Source: Thermodesulfobacterium sp. (GTDB lineage: Bacteria; Desulfobacterota; Thermodesulfobacteria; Thermodesulfobacteriales; Thermodesulfobacteriaceae). From it: 64,000 nucleotides of DNA. The stretch spans positions 1 through 64,000 of the forward strand of contig JACDNX010000001.1 of the NCBI GenBank assembly GCA_017656385.1. The letters run 5' to 3'. Below the pieces are notes generated by a model that was not told the origin of the DNA, did not search any database, and worked only from the letters and a program-made list of their open reading frames with translations. This document shows positions 45,854 through 55,385 of this stretch, one piece after another (positions within the stretch are counted from its first letter, which is position 1; each line of letters opens with the position of its first letter). The position numbers were made by a program, and so were the translations under genes.

Positions 45854-46582
45854 ATGGAAGTCAAGTATTACATAGGAACATGTGGATGGAGCTATTATTC
45901 CTTTAAAGGTTTTTTGTATCCATCTGAAAGTAAACCCAGAGAGTGGCTGAAAATTTATTCTAAGCATTTTAACACTGTAGAAATAAATGCTACTTTTTAC
46001 AAAATCCCTACACCCAGAACTTTTGAAAAGTGGTATAAAGAAACACCTAAAAGCTTTGTTTTTTCAGTTAAAGCTCCAAAGGTAATAACTCACTTAAAAA
46101 AGTTAAGAGAGGTAAAAGAAGATTTAAAAAATTTTCTTGATGCCATATCCCCTCTAAAAGAAAAGGCAAAGGTTCTTCTTTTTCAGCTTCCACCGTCTTT
46201 TAAATATAACAAAGAAGTTATAGAAAAATTTTTTAAGATTTTGCCCTTAGATTATTTTAACATAATAGAGATAAGAAATATTTCTTTTCATAATGAGGAA
46301 TTTGTAGAGCTTTTAAAAAAATATAAGGTGTGCCTTTGCTTTTCTGATTGTGCAGGTAAATATCCTTCTTGGTATGAAGTTCAGACCACTGATTATTTAT
46401 ACATTAGACTTCACGGTTCTGAAAAACTTTATGTTTCAAATTATGAGGAAGAAGAACTTCAGGAACTGGCAAAAAAGATCAAAAGCTTTAAGGTTAAGTC
46501 AGCTTTTGTTTATTTTGATAACACAGCAGAAGGATATGCTGTTCCCAATGCTTTAAGATTAAAGGAAATTTTAGAGGTTTAA
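45854..46582 (+). CDS. DUF72 (YecE-like) protein
   Basis: The 242-residue protein has the DUF72 TIM-barrel hallmarks: YIGTCGWSYYSFKGFLYP at the N terminus, NTVEINATFYKIPTP near 38-52, VLLFQLPPSFKYN near 111, and a C-terminal SAFVYFDNTAEGYAVPNA. Function is not established; relatives are proposed to act on nucleic acids or sugars. It stands alone on the plus strand. No ribosome-binding site is visible before the ATG, and the predicted leader is very short. Confidence 0.88.
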   Translation: MEVKYYIGTCGWSYYSFKGFLYPSESKPREWLKIYSKHFNTVEINATFYKIPTPRTFEKWYKETPKSFVFSVKAPKVITHLKKLREVKEDLKNFLDAISPLKEKAKVLLFQLPPSFKYNKEVIEKFFKILPLDYFNIIEIRNISFHNEEFVELLKKYKVCLCFSDCAGKYPSWYEVQTTDYLYIRLHGSEKLYVSNYEEEELQELAKKIKSFKVKSAFVYFDNTAEGYAVPNALRLKEILEV

Positions 46583-46598
46583 AATTTAGATTAAAGTT

Positions 46599-47729
46599 TT
46601 AAAAAAAATTTTCTTCTGTAGGTTTTTCGTCTTGGAAAAGAGTTTTTATTTCTATAATTTCATTTTTAATTTTTAAAAACAGTTCAACAAGTTCAGGATC
46701 AAAATGTTTACCTGATTCGTTTTTGATAATTTCAAAAGCTTCCTCCACAGGAAAAGCTTTTCTATAAGGTCTATCAGAGGTCAAAGCATCAAAAACATCA
46801 GCAATAGAGACAATTCTAACGAATAGAGGTATATTTTTACCTTTAATTCCGTAGGGATAACCTGTGCCATCCCATTTTTCATGGTGCAGGAGAGCTACTT
46901 TTTCTGCAACCTTAAGATATTTTATCTTTGAGCCTTCCAAAATTTTAGCCCCTATTACAGTATGTGTTTTCATTATTTCCCATTCTTTTTTATTTAAAGG
47001 TTCTGGTTTTAACAGAATGCTTTCAGGAATTTTTAGCTTTCCAATATCATGCAAAGGAGAACTATATTTTATAAGTTCAACCTGCTCTTTACTTAGTCCG
47101 AGATGCTCTGCTATTTTTGTAGAATAAAAGCTAATCCTGTGAATATGAAAACCCGTGTATATATCTTTAAATTCAGCAGCTTTGGCAAGCCTGTGTATTG
47201 TCTCCAGTGAAAGCTCTTTTATCTCATTAAAAGCTACTTGAAGTTCCAGATAAAGTTTTTGAAGCTCTGAGGTCTTTTTTTCTACTTCTTTTTCTAATAC
47301 TTTTTGATAACTTTTTAGAAAATCTCTATACTTTTTTATCTTAGAAATAGAACTAATTCTTGCTTTTAATTCGGGAATAAGAAAAGGTTTATTTAGAAAA
47401 TCATCAGCTCCTGCAGAAAGGCCCTTTATTCTGGTGTCCAAATCACTAACTGCTGTAATTAAAATAATTCCTATATCAACTGTTTCTGGATTGTTTTTAA
47501 CAATTTTACATAAAGAAATACCATCCAATTCAGGCATCAGAAAATCAACCAACATTACATCAGGATTGATTTCAAAAAGCTTTTCCAGTGCATCTTTCCC
47601 ATTTTTTGAGGTATAAACTTGATAACCCTCTGAAGAAAGAATCTCTTTAAGATTCTCTCGAGTAGCAGGATCGTCATCAACAACTAAGATTTTTGTATTT
47701 TGTGGGTTTTCAACTTCTGGAAAAAACAT
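46599..47729 (-). CDS. Response regulator with HD-GYP phosphodiesterase domain
   Basis: The 376-residue protein has an N-terminal receiver (VVDDD near 16-20, phosphoacceptor D62, K114), a coiled coil at about 135-170 and an HD-GYP domain with HD at 227-228, HH at 282-283 and GTGYP at 288-292. HD-GYP enzymes usually degrade cyclic-di-GMP; all key residues are present, so it is probably active. No GGDEF protein or sensor kinase gene lies nearby. Its start overlaps mobA by 46 bases. Confidence 0.92.
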   Translation of the reverse strand: MFFPEVENPQNTKILVVDDDPATRENLKEILSSEGYQVYTSKNGKDALEKLFEINPDVMLVDFLMPELDGISLCKIVKNNPETVDIGIILITAVSDLDTRIKGLSAGADDFLNKPFLIPELKARISSISKIKKYRDFLKSYQKVLEKEVEKKTSELQKLYLELQVAFNEIKELSLETIHRLAKAAEFKDIYTGFHIHRISFYSTKIAEHLGLSKEQVELIKYSSPLHDIGKLKIPESILLKPEPLNKKEWEIMKTHTVIGAKILEGSKIKYLKVAEKVALLHHEKWDGTGYPYGIKGKNIPLFVRIVSIADVFDALTSDRPYRKAFPVEEAFEIIKNESGKHFDPELVELFLKIKNEIIEIKTLFQDEKPTEENFF

Positions 47730-48349
47730 TTTTCTACTTTTTTAAGTTCCTTTAAGGTGTTAATATTTATGAAATTTTCTTCATCTATTTTATCATTCTT
47801 TTCAATAAATAAAATGTTTTGATTATTATACAGATATTGGAAAAGCCTGAAAAGACTTTTTTTTGGAGATGTTAATAGAAATGTTTCTATTTCTCTTCTT
47901 AAAGAACATGGATAAATACCTGGAAAGGGTTTAATTCTTTCCTCATCTTTACTAACTATCAAAAATTTGTTGCAAAAAATATAAGAAAGGGTGTTTAAAT
48001 AATTTAAAAAACTTATTTCTATTAGAGGTTGATCAACAGCTACCACTAAAAGACTTTCTTCCTCCGAAAATGTTTTTAAAGCTGAAATAATACCAGATAA
48101 AGGTCCTTCTATTTCTGAATAAAAGTCCTTTATAAATATTATTTCTTCAGATTTTATTTTTTCTTTGATTAAAATTTCTTTGATTTCTTTTTCTTGTGTT
48201 TCATTCTTAACTGAAATAAAAACAGGAGAGGATAAATTTTTCAATCTTTGAAAAACCCAGTAGATAAGAGGTTTTTTACATAGCAACTTTATAGCTTTTT
48301 TTCCACCTATTCTTGTTCCTTTTCCTCCTGCCAAAATAAGAGGTTTCAT
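47684..48349 (-). CDS. mobA: Molybdenum cofactor guanylyltransferase (MobA-like)
   Basis: The 221-residue protein begins with LILAGGKGTRIGGKKAIKLL, the nucleotide-binding loop of MobA/IspD-like transferases, and has a VVAVDQPLIE metal-binding motif near 97. MobA adds GMP to molybdopterin to form the bis-MGD cofactor of DMSO-reductase family enzymes. The usual MobA GxDK/R is replaced by G-G-K-K, so a related nucleotidyltransferase role is possible. It lies next to the HD-GYP regulator and sbcC. Confidence 0.75.
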   Translation of the reverse strand: MKPLILAGGKGTRIGGKKAIKLLCKKPLIYWVFQRLKNLSSPVFISVKNETQEKEIKEILIKEKIKSEEIIFIKDFYSEIEGPLSGIISALKTFSEEESLLVVAVDQPLIEISFLNYLNTLSYIFCNKFLIVSKDEERIKPFPGIYPCSLRREIETFLLTSPKKSLFRLFQYLYNNQNILFIEKNDKIDEENFININTLKELKKVEKCFFQKLKTHKIQKS

Positions 48350-48350
48350 T

Positions 48351-51300
48351 TCAGAGATTTTTGTTTATTTTAATATAGCTTCCTGAAAATTGATTTTTAT
48401 AAACTTCAACTACTGCAGGAAATTTTTCTTTTAGATCTTTCAGATGGGATATTATTCCTATTATTCTTCCGCTCTGGTGAGCTAAATTTAATAAAGTATT
48501 GACTACCTTTTCCAAACTGTTTTCATCAAGACTTCCAAAACCTTCATCAATAAAAAGAGATTCAAAAGGGCGAGTTCTATATAAATTTAAAATTACATCT
48601 GAAGTTCCCAGTGCTAAAGAAAGGGTAGCTAAAAAGGATTCACCTCCAGAAAGGGTTTTTGTCTCTCTTTTACTTCCTGTATAGTGGTCAAAGACCTCTA
48701 AAGTGAATTTCTTCTGCAAAATTTCATCCTCTATAAATTTATATCTTCCAAAAGAGAAATCTTTTAAATAAAAATTGGCTCTTTTTAGAATAAGCTGAGC
48801 AAAAAGAGAAAGTACAAATGAATGAAAAGATACTCCCTTTTTATTTTTGCCAACAATAATATTGTATAAAGTTTCAAGTAAGGGATACTCTTTTTCTAAG
48901 CCTTTTTTTTCCTCCTTTATCTTTTCATAGGTTATTAAAATTTCTTGAAGATGCAGTATGTCTCTTTCCAAGCTACCTATGTCTTTATTTATCTTCCCTA
49001 AGGATTCTTCCAAAATTCCTTTCTCTCTATACATTGACTCTAATTTCTGAGTTAAAGTGTCCTCATTTAGAGATTTATTAATTACTTTCTCCCAATTTTT
49101 TTTACAAATTTCCAATTTTTTATTATTTTCTTCAAGTTTTCTTTGAATTATTTCTACTTCATAAAAATAACTCTGAATTTCTTTTTCTATATTTTCTATT
49201 TGAGGTATCACAGTTATATAATTTTTAAAATCGTTTATAGAGGTTATAAAACCATTAACTTTTAAGTCAATCAGTTTCAAAACATTTTTTTTATATTCTG
49301 TAGATTTTTCTTTGAGGATTTTTTCTGTATTTTTTAATTCTGATTCAATCTTTATTTTTTCTTCTCTTAAAAAAAGAAACTTATTTTCCAGAGTTTTTTT
49401 TCTATTTTCCCAGACTTCAATTTCCCTTTGCAGAGCTTCTATTTTAAACTTAAGATCTTCAAAAGAGGAAAAGTTTATAAAAAGTTCTTGAAAAACCCTT
49501 AGGCGTTCTTTTATTGATATTTCTTCATTTTTCAACTTCTCTATTTCTTCTTTTACTTTTAGCTCTTTTTTTTCAAGAAAGTTCAGCTGAGTTTTTAAGT
49601 CTTTTATTTTATTTTCTAAGAAGGTGTTTAAATTTTTTACTTTATCTTCTGAGAGATTTGAAAGATAATTCTTGGGAAGTTGAAGTAATTCTTCTTCAAT
49701 CTTTTTATACTTTTTACGAAGTTCATTTTTATCCTGATTTTGTAAGATATCTTCAACTCTTTTTATTTTGGCTTTTAAAGTATAAAACTTTTCTTTTTCT
49801 TTTTCTAAAAGTTCTTTTTTTTCAGAAATTTCCTTTTCTACTAATTTGAGATTCTTAAAGAAGTTCTTTTCCTTAATTGGACTGGGATGGAAGGTGGAAC
49901 CACAAACAGGGCAGGGCTCCCCTTTTTTCAAAAACTTGGCTAAATATTGAGCACGGTTCTTTATTTCTAAATCTTCTTTAACTTTTTCAAGCTTTTCACA
50001 ATGTTCTATAAGCTCCTTAATTTTCTTCTCGCTTCTTTTCAGTTCCGGTATCAATCTTTCATATTCCTCAAAGTTGTTAAATAACTCGACAATTTTTTCT
50101 CTTTCTTTTATCAGAATAAGAGCCTTATTAACTTTATCCTTTTTTTCAAAACTTTTTTCTGTTTCTTCTTTTACAAGCTTTATTCTGTCCTGCAGATTTT
50201 TTAATTCTTCAGATCTTTTTTGAAGGAGATAGATTATTTCTTTTAATCTTTTTTGTAGCTTTACTCTTTCTATAAAACGATTTTCTAAATCTTTTAAACT
50301 TTTTAATTCTTGTTTTTTTTCTTCTATATCCTTTTCATACTGTAAAAGATTTTTTGTTTCTTCTTCCAAAGTTTTTAAATCATTTTGAATTTTGAAAAGA
50401 GTGTTTGATAGTTTTTTCTTTTTATAGTGATTATCTTTTAATTCCTTTTTGAGTTTTTCAAAATTTTCATAAAAGATTTGATGGTCTTTTAATACTTTTA
50501 ACTTTTTAAGAAGTTCCTTTTTAGCTTGAATCTTTTCTTCCTCACTTTTAAGATTTTTCAGTTTTTCTGAAAGATCTTTTATTTCTTTATAGAGTTGAGA
50601 AATATTTTCCAGTTCTTTTATTTCTTTTTCAATTTTTTCTTTTTTATAAAAGAGCAGTTTTAGCTTTTCTGCCAGACTTTTTTGCTTGTTTTTAAGCTCT
50701 TTAATTTTATTTTTTAGTTCTTCCAGATCTGATATTTGAGCGATATTTTTGAGATCTTCTTCCCTTTTACTTAAAGACTGATAGAGTTCTTTTATTTTTT
50801 TTAATTTAATTTTGAGGAAATCTTCTAAGTGAGAAAAGAGAGAGGTTTCAAAAATGGTTTCAAGTAGAGCTTCTCTTTCTTCTTTTTTAGCAAGTAATAT
50901 TTTTCTGTATTCTCCCTGAGGAATGAGAAAGACCTTTTTAAACTGTTTGGCATCAAGTCCTATGAGTTCTTTTATTTTATTTTTTATTTCTCCTTTTTTT
51001 GATGAAAAAAGCCTGTTTTCAATCCATAATGATACACTCTCAGTCCTTCTTCCCAAGGGAGGTCTTCTTATGATCTGATAGATTTTTCCGTCTAAGGAAA
51101 ATTTGAAATTGATTTCAGGAATAATATTTGGTTTGTTTTTAATAAAGTGGGAAATTAAATCTGCTGGATTGCGTCCTTCTACGGTGCTTTCTCCGTAGAG
51201 AGCATAGACAATCGCGTCAAAAAGTGTAGTTTTCCCTGCTCCTATTTCTCCTGAAATTAAAAAGAGCTTATTTTCTACTAAGAATTTAAAATCTTCTTCT

Positions 51301-51359
51301 CCGATTTCAACTTGAAGGTAAGGTCCAAAGCCTTTTATAGAAAGATAAAGGGGTTTCAT
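48351..51359 (-). CDS. sbcC: Exonuclease SbcCD subunit C (SMC/Rad50-like ATPase)
   Basis: The 1002-residue protein has an ABC-type head: Walker [15 protein letters not shown] near 37-50 and, at the end, the signature [19 protein letters not shown] with Walker [14 protein letters not shown]. Between them lie two very long coiled coils joined by a Rad50 zinc hook CPVC (C483, C486). With SbcD it forms the SbcCD nuclease that opens hairpins and trims blocked ends. smpB overlaps its start by four bases; sbcD is 18 kb away. Confidence 0.93.
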   Translation of the reverse strand: MKPLYLSIKGFGPYLQVEIGEEDFKFLVENKLFLISGEIGAGKTTLFDAIVYALYGESTVEGRNPADLISHFIKNKPNIIPEINFKFSLDGKIYQIIRRPPLGRRTESVSLWIENRLFSSKKGEIKNKIKELIGLDAKQFKKVFLIPQGEYRKILLAKKEEREALLETIFETSLFSHLEDFLKIKLKKIKELYQSLSKREEDLKNIAQISDLEELKNKIKELKNKQKSLAEKLKLLFYKKEKIEKEIKELENISQLYKEIKDLSEKLKNLKSEEEKIQAKKELLKKLKVLKDHQIFYENFEKLKKELKDNHYKKKKLSNTLFKIQNDLKTLEEETKNLLQYEKDIEEKKQELKSLKDLENRFIERVKLQKRLKEIIYLLQKRSEELKNLQDRIKLVKEETEKSFEKKDKVNKALILIKEREKIVELFNNFEEYERLIPELKRSEKKIKELIEHCEKLEKVKEDLEIKNRAQYLAKFLKKGEPCPVCGSTFHPSPIKEKNFFKNLKLVEKEISEKKELLEKEKEKFYTLKAKIKRVEDILQNQDKNELRKKYKKIEEELLQLPKNYLSNLSEDKVKNLNTFLENKIKDLKTQLNFLEKKELKVKEEIEKLKNEEISIKERLRVFQELFINFSSFEDLKFKIEALQREIEVWENRKKTLENKFLFLREEKIKIESELKNTEKILKEKSTEYKKNVLKLIDLKVNGFITSINDFKNYITVIPQIENIEKEIQSYFYEVEIIQRKLEENNKKLEICKKNWEKVINKSLNEDTLTQKLESMYREKGILEESLGKINKDIGSLERDILHLQEILITYEKIKEEKKGLEKEYPLLETLYNIIVGKNKKGVSFHSFVLSLFAQLILKRANFYLKDFSFGRYKFIEDEILQKKFTLEVFDHYTGSKRETKTLSGGESFLATLSLALGTSDVILNLYRTRPFESLFIDEGFGSLDENSLEKVVNTLLNLAHQSGRIIGIISHLKDLKEKFPAVVEVYKNQFSGSYIKINKNL

Positions 51360-51811
51360 TTAATTTTATATTTTCTTTTCATTTCTCTTTCTAAGTCTCT
51401 TCTTTTTATCTCTTCTCGTCTATCATAAATCTTTTTACCTTTTGCCAGAGCAAGTTCAACCTTAGCCCATCCTCTTTCATTGAAATAAATTTTTAAAGGA
51501 ATAAGGGTATAACCTTTTTCTTGAACTTTTCCTGCCAATTTTTTTATTTCTGACTTTTTAAGAAGAAGTTTTCTTGTTCTTGTAGGGTCTGTATTTTTTG
51601 CCTCTCTGCTGTGAGGATAAGGACTTATATGCAAGTTATAAAGGAAAACCTCTCCATTAACAATTCTGGCAAAACTATCATTTAAGTTGGCTCTTCCTTG
51701 CCTTAGGGATTTTACTTCACATCCAAGAAGCTGAATTCCTGCTTCGTAAGTTTCTTCTATGTTATAAAGATGGTGAGCCTTTTTATTAGTGCAGACTATT
51801 TTTTGTGGCAT
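51356..51811 (-). CDS. smpB: SsrA-binding protein SmpB
   Basis: The 151-residue protein has the SmpB beta-barrel ([26 protein letters not shown], here about residues 21-46), the [20 protein letters not shown] region and a basic C-terminal tail [24 protein letters not shown]-type helix. SmpB binds tmRNA and rescues stalled ribosomes. The promoter places the transcription start on the A of the ATG, so the message should be leaderless. No ssrA gene is seen here. Confidence 0.95.
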   Translation of the reverse strand: MPQKIVCTNKKAHHLYNIEETYEAGIQLLGCEVKSLRQGRANLNDSFARIVNGEVFLYNLHISPYPHSREAKNTDPTRTRKLLLKKSEIKKLAGKVQEKGYTLIPLKIYFNERGWAKVELALAKGKKIYDRREEIKRRDLEREMKRKYKIK

Positions 51812-51817
51812 ATCTTA

Positions 51818-51846
51818 AAAATAGCACATGTTAAACCTAAAGTCAA
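51818..51846 (-). promoter_or_regulatory. smpB promoter giving a leaderless message
   Basis: On the minus strand TTGACT (51841-51846), a 17-base spacer and TATTTT (51818-51823), with TG at the extended -10 place. Only six bases separate the hexamer from the smpB ATG, so the predicted start is the A of the start codon. No Shine-Dalgarno sequence is present. Confidence 0.65.
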
Positions 51847-51863
51847 TTTTAGTTTACAGCTGC

Positions 51864-51892
51864 TTGACAAGAAAGATAAACTTTGATATTAT
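51864..51892 (+). promoter_or_regulatory. Consensus promoter for the ppsA operon
   Basis: A perfect TTGACA (51864-51869), 17-base spacer and TATTAT (51887-51892) with TGA before it (extended -10). It is one of the closest matches to the sigma-70 consensus in the window. The start near 51899 leaves a 33-base leader with AAAGGAGGT before ATG 51932. It is back to back with the smpB promoter. Confidence 0.8.
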
Positions 51893-51931
51893 CCTTTTAA
51901 GTAACACAAGTCTACAAAGGAGGTAACTTCA

Positions 51932-54367
51932 ATGGGTTCTCATAAACCATTCATATTATGGTTTGATGAAATTACCTATAAAGATGTCCCTATTGTTGGA
52001 GGTAAAAATGCCTCCTTAGGGGAAATGTATTCCAAACTTACTAAAAAAGGAGTGAAAGTTCCTTATGGATTTGCTGTTACTGCAGAGGCTTATAAATATC
52101 TCATAAAAGAAAATAAACTCGACAAAAGAATAAAAGAAATTCTTGCAGGACTTGATACTCACAATGTAGCAGATTTGCAAAAGAGAGGGAAAAAGATTAG
52201 AAATTTAATTTTAAGAGCTAAAATGCCGGAGGATTTAGCTGAGGAGATAAGAAAAGCTTACAGAAGATTGGAGAAGATGTATTTTAAAGGTGTAGATGTA
52301 GCAGTGAGATCTTCTGCTACAGCTGAAGATTTGCCTGATGCCTCATTTGCAGGTCAGCAGGAAACCTATCTTAATATAAGCGGAGAGAAAGATGTAGTTA
52401 GAGCAGTTCAAAGATGTTTTGCCTCACTTTTCACAGATAGAGCTATTTCCTATAGAGAAGATAAAGGATTTGATCACCTTTCTGTTTATTTATCTGTGGC
52501 TGTTCAGAAGATGGTGAGAAGTGATGTGGCTTGTTCTGGAGTGATGTTTACCTTAGACACAGAAAGTGGTTTTAGAGATGTAGTTTATATTACAGGTGCT
52601 TGGGGTTTAGGAGAGGCTATAGTTCAGGGAAAGGTAAATCCTGATGAATACTACGTATTTAAAACAACCTTAAAGCAGGGTTATAAGCCGATTCTTTCTA
52701 AAAAGGTTGGAAGTAAACATATAAAGATGATCTATGGAAAGAACCCAATAAATCCTATAAAGACAGTTAGGACATCAAAAGAGGAAAGAAAAAAATTAGT
52801 ATTAAATGATGATGAAATTTTAACTCTTGCCAGATGGGCGATTATTATTGAGGAGCATTATGGAAGACCTATGGATATAGAATGGGCAAAAGATGGAGAT
52901 GGGGTTAATGTTGGCACAGGAGAGCTTTATATTGTTCAGGCTCGTCCAGAAACGGTGCATGCTGTAAAACAGCAAAAGTATTATGAAGTTTATAGGTTAA
53001 AAGGAGAAGGGGAAATTATATGCACAGGTAAAGCAGTAGGAAGTAAAATTGGTCAGGGGAAAGCAAGGGTTATTCTGGAGGTAAACGAAATTTCTAATTT
53101 TAAAGAAGGAGAAGTTTTGGTAACCACAATGACAGACCCTGATTGGGAACCTATTATGAAAAAGGCATCCGCTATTGTTACAGATAAAGGAGGAAGAACC
53201 TGCCACGCTGCTATTGTTTCAAGAGAGCTTGGTATCCCTTGTATAGTAGGAACTGAAGTAGGAACTCAACTCATAAAAACAGGAAACGAAATAACTGTTG
53301 ATTGTACCCAGGGAGAAGAGGGAAGAGTTTTGGAAGGTCTGATTCCCTTTGAAGTTGAAAGAATTGACCTTGAGTCTCTTCCAAAAACTAAGACAAAGAT
53401 CATGATGAACATAGGTATTCCTGAACAAGCTTTTTCTCAGGGACAGATTCCTAATGATGGAGTAGGCCTTGCAAGAATAGAATTTATTATAGGTTCTCAT
53501 ATAGGAATTCATCCCTTAGCTTTAATAGAATATGAGAAATTAAAAGAAAGAGCTAAAAATGATAAGAAGGTAGCTAAACTTCTCTCTTTAATAGAAGAGA
53601 AAACATATGGATATAAAAATAAAGCTGATTTTTATATAGATAAACTTGCACAAGGAATAGCAATGATTGCTGCAGCATTTTATCCTAATGATGTAATTGT
53701 TAGATTTTCAGATTTTAAGACCAATGAATATGCTAATCTTGCAGGTGGATATTTATATGAACCTGTAGAACACAATCCTATGATAGGATGGAGGGGAGCC
53801 TCACGTTATTATGATCCTAAATTTGAACCTGCTTTTGCTTTAGAGTGTAAGGCTATTAAAAAAGTAAGAGATGAAATGGGGTTAAATAATGTAAAAGTTA
53901 TGGTTCCTTTCTGCAGAACTGTGGAGGAAGGAATAAAAGTAATAAAAGTTATGGAAAAACATGGATTAAAACAGGGAGAAAACGGACTTGAAGTTTATGT
54001 AATGTGTGAAATTCCAAGCAATGTGGTGCTGGCAGAAGAATTTGCTAAGGTTTTTGATGGATTTTCCATAGGTTCTAATGATTTGACACAGTTAACCTTG
54101 GGTCTTGATAGAGATTCCGAGTTAGTGTCACATATTTATGACGAAAGAAATTTAGCAGTGAAAAAGCTTATAAAAGAAGTAATACAGACTGCTAAAAAAC
54201 ATAAAAGAAAAATAGGGATATGTGGTCAGGCACCCAGCGATTTTCCTGACTTTGCTGAATTTTTGGTAGAGTGTGGAATTGATTCCATGAGTTTAACTCC
54301 AGATACTATCGTAAAAACAAGACTTCTGGTGGCGGAAAAAGAGAAAAACTTAAAAAAGCAAAAATGA
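51932..54367 (+). CDS. ppsA: Phosphoenolpyruvate synthase
   Basis: The 811-residue enzyme has an N-terminal ATP-grasp domain (GGKNASLGEMY and VAVRSSATAEDLPDASFAGQ), a central swivelling domain with the catalytic histidine H425 in GGRTCHAAIVSRELGIPC, and a C-terminal TIM barrel with ASRYYDPKF and the GSNDLTQLTLGLDRDS motif. It turns pyruvate and ATP into phosphoenolpyruvate, AMP and phosphate. It is the first step toward sugar synthesis and heads an operon with pgk and tpiA, suggesting gluconeogenic flow. Confidence 0.96.
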   Translation: MGSHKPFILWFDEITYKDVPIVGGKNASLGEMYSKLTKKGVKVPYGFAVTAEAYKYLIKENKLDKRIKEILAGLDTHNVADLQKRGKKIRNLILRAKMPEDLAEEIRKAYRRLEKMYFKGVDVAVRSSATAEDLPDASFAGQQETYLNISGEKDVVRAVQRCFASLFTDRAISYREDKGFDHLSVYLSVAVQKMVRSDVACSGVMFTLDTESGFRDVVYITGAWGLGEAIVQGKVNPDEYYVFKTTLKQGYKPILSKKVGSKHIKMIYGKNPINPIKTVRTSKEERKKLVLNDDEILTLARWAIIIEEHYGRPMDIEWAKDGDGVNVGTGELYIVQARPETVHAVKQQKYYEVYRLKGEGEIICTGKAVGSKIGQGKARVILEVNEISNFKEGEVLVTTMTDPDWEPIMKKASAIVTDKGGRTCHAAIVSRELGIPCIVGTEVGTQLIKTGNEITVDCTQGEEGRVLEGLIPFEVERIDLESLPKTKTKIMMNIGIPEQAFSQGQIPNDGVGLARIEFIIGSHIGIHPLALIEYEKLKERAKNDKKVAKLLSLIEEKTYGYKNKADFYIDKLAQGIAMIAAAFYPNDVIVRFSDFKTNEYANLAGGYLYEPVEHNPMIGWRGASRYYDPKFEPAFALECKAIKKVRDEMGLNNVKVMVPFCRTVEEGIKVIKVMEKHGLKQGENGLEVYVMCEIPSNVVLAEEFAKVFDGFSIGSNDLTQLTLGLDRDSELVSHIYDERNLAVKKLIKEVIQTAKKHKRKIGICGQAPSDFPDFAEFLVECGIDSMSLTPDTIVKTRLLVAEKEKNLKKQK

Positions 54368-55032
54368 AATATTTTTTAATTTTTATTTTGATTTTTTTTC
54401 CTTCTGTAGTTTTTGCTCAGATCAGAATAGGAGTTTTACCTGTTGAACTTAAAGGAAGAAATATACCTTCTCAGTTTAAAGAAAAGATAGAAAATACAAT
54501 TTATAAAAATTTAAGGGTTCCTTTTCAAATAGAGATAATTTCTTTAGATGAAAAGGATAAAAATCGGTCTCAAGTGCATTATCTTTTAGAATCTCACATA
54601 GAATTTTTAGAAAATGAAACAGAAATTGAACTCAATTTATTAGATCCATCAAGTTTAAAAACTGTTTATTCGGTAAAAGAAAAGGTAAGTTCCTCTGAGT
54701 TTTTATCAAGATTGCCTGTTTGCTGTGAAGAGATAAAAAACAGGGTTTTATCTTCGATAAATTTAATTAATATCTCTTCTCCAGAAAAGAAATCTTTCTT
54801 ATCTAAAATTAATCCCTTAACCAGATTGGATGCTCTATTTTCCAGATTATTTTCTAAAAAAGAAAGATTTAATATAAAGATCCCCATTCCCCCTCCCCCT
54901 CCACCACCAAGTTACAACGGAAACCCTTATTTATCTCCTAATCCTTCTTATAAAGAAGGAATTAAAAATACTCCTTCTAAAACTTTTCCAGACAATAAAG
55001 TTTATCCATCATCTCCTTGGCAGTGGTTTTAG
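54364..55032 (+). CDS. Exported proline-rich protein of unknown function
   Basis: I do not recognise this 222-residue protein. It has a signal peptide (MKYFLIFILIFFPSVVFA, cleavage likely after residue 18), a domain of mixed strand and helix (about 19-125) that loosely resembles periplasmic LpoB/CsgG-like 'IGVLPVELKG' domains, and a C-terminal low-complexity tail with a run of prolines near 177-184 and many Ser/Asn/Pro residues. It overlaps ppsA by four bases. The similarity to outer-membrane-associated domains is a guess. Confidence 0.65.
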   Translation: MKYFLIFILIFFPSVVFAQIRIGVLPVELKGRNIPSQFKEKIENTIYKNLRVPFQIEIISLDEKDKNRSQVHYLLESHIEFLENETEIELNLLDPSSLKTVYSVKEKVSSSEFLSRLPVCCEEIKNRVLSSINLINISSPEKKSFLSKINPLTRLDALFSRLFSKKERFNIKIPIPPPPPPPSYNGNPYLSPNPSYKEGIKNTPSKTFPDNKVYPSSPWQWF

Positions 55033-55040
55033 GTGAGGCA

Positions 55041-55385
55041 ATGGGAGTTAAATATCAACCCCAAATTGTTATTAAGCCTAAAAGGAAAAAGAGAAGGAAA
55101 AGAAAAAAATGGTTTTTAGCTATTTTGCTGATAGCGGTTTTTCTAACTTTTTCTATCTACTTGGGCCTTAGCTTTATGGTTAAAAGAGAGATGAATAAAA
55201 TTGAAGAGATTGAGAAAGAAAATAGATACCTTAGAGAAAAGATCCAAAAATTTTCTACTTCTGATATCCCTTACGAAGAACTTTTGAGAACAAAATACGG
55301 ATACATAAAAAGGGGTGAAAAAATAATCATATATTCTCCTTATTATTATAAGAATAGCAAAATTAAAGAGGGGGTAGAAGAATGA
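55041..55385 (+). CDS. FtsB/DivIC-like septum formation initiator protein
   Basis: The 114-residue product has a strongly basic N terminus ([12 protein letters not shown]), one membrane helix at about 27-50 and a coiled coil (about 52-78, [19 protein letters not shown]) followed by the conserved family end [20 protein letters not shown]. This matches the FtsB/DivIC family, which joins FtsL and FtsQ at the division site. A longer start at 55017 would overlap the upstream gene; AGGTGAGG before ATG 55041 is preferred. Confidence 0.85.
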   Translation: MGVKYQPQIVIKPKRKKRRKRKKWFLAILLIAVFLTFSIYLGLSFMVKREMNKIEEIEKENRYLREKIQKFSTSDIPYEELLRTKYGYIKRGEKIIIYSPYYYKNSKIKEGVEE

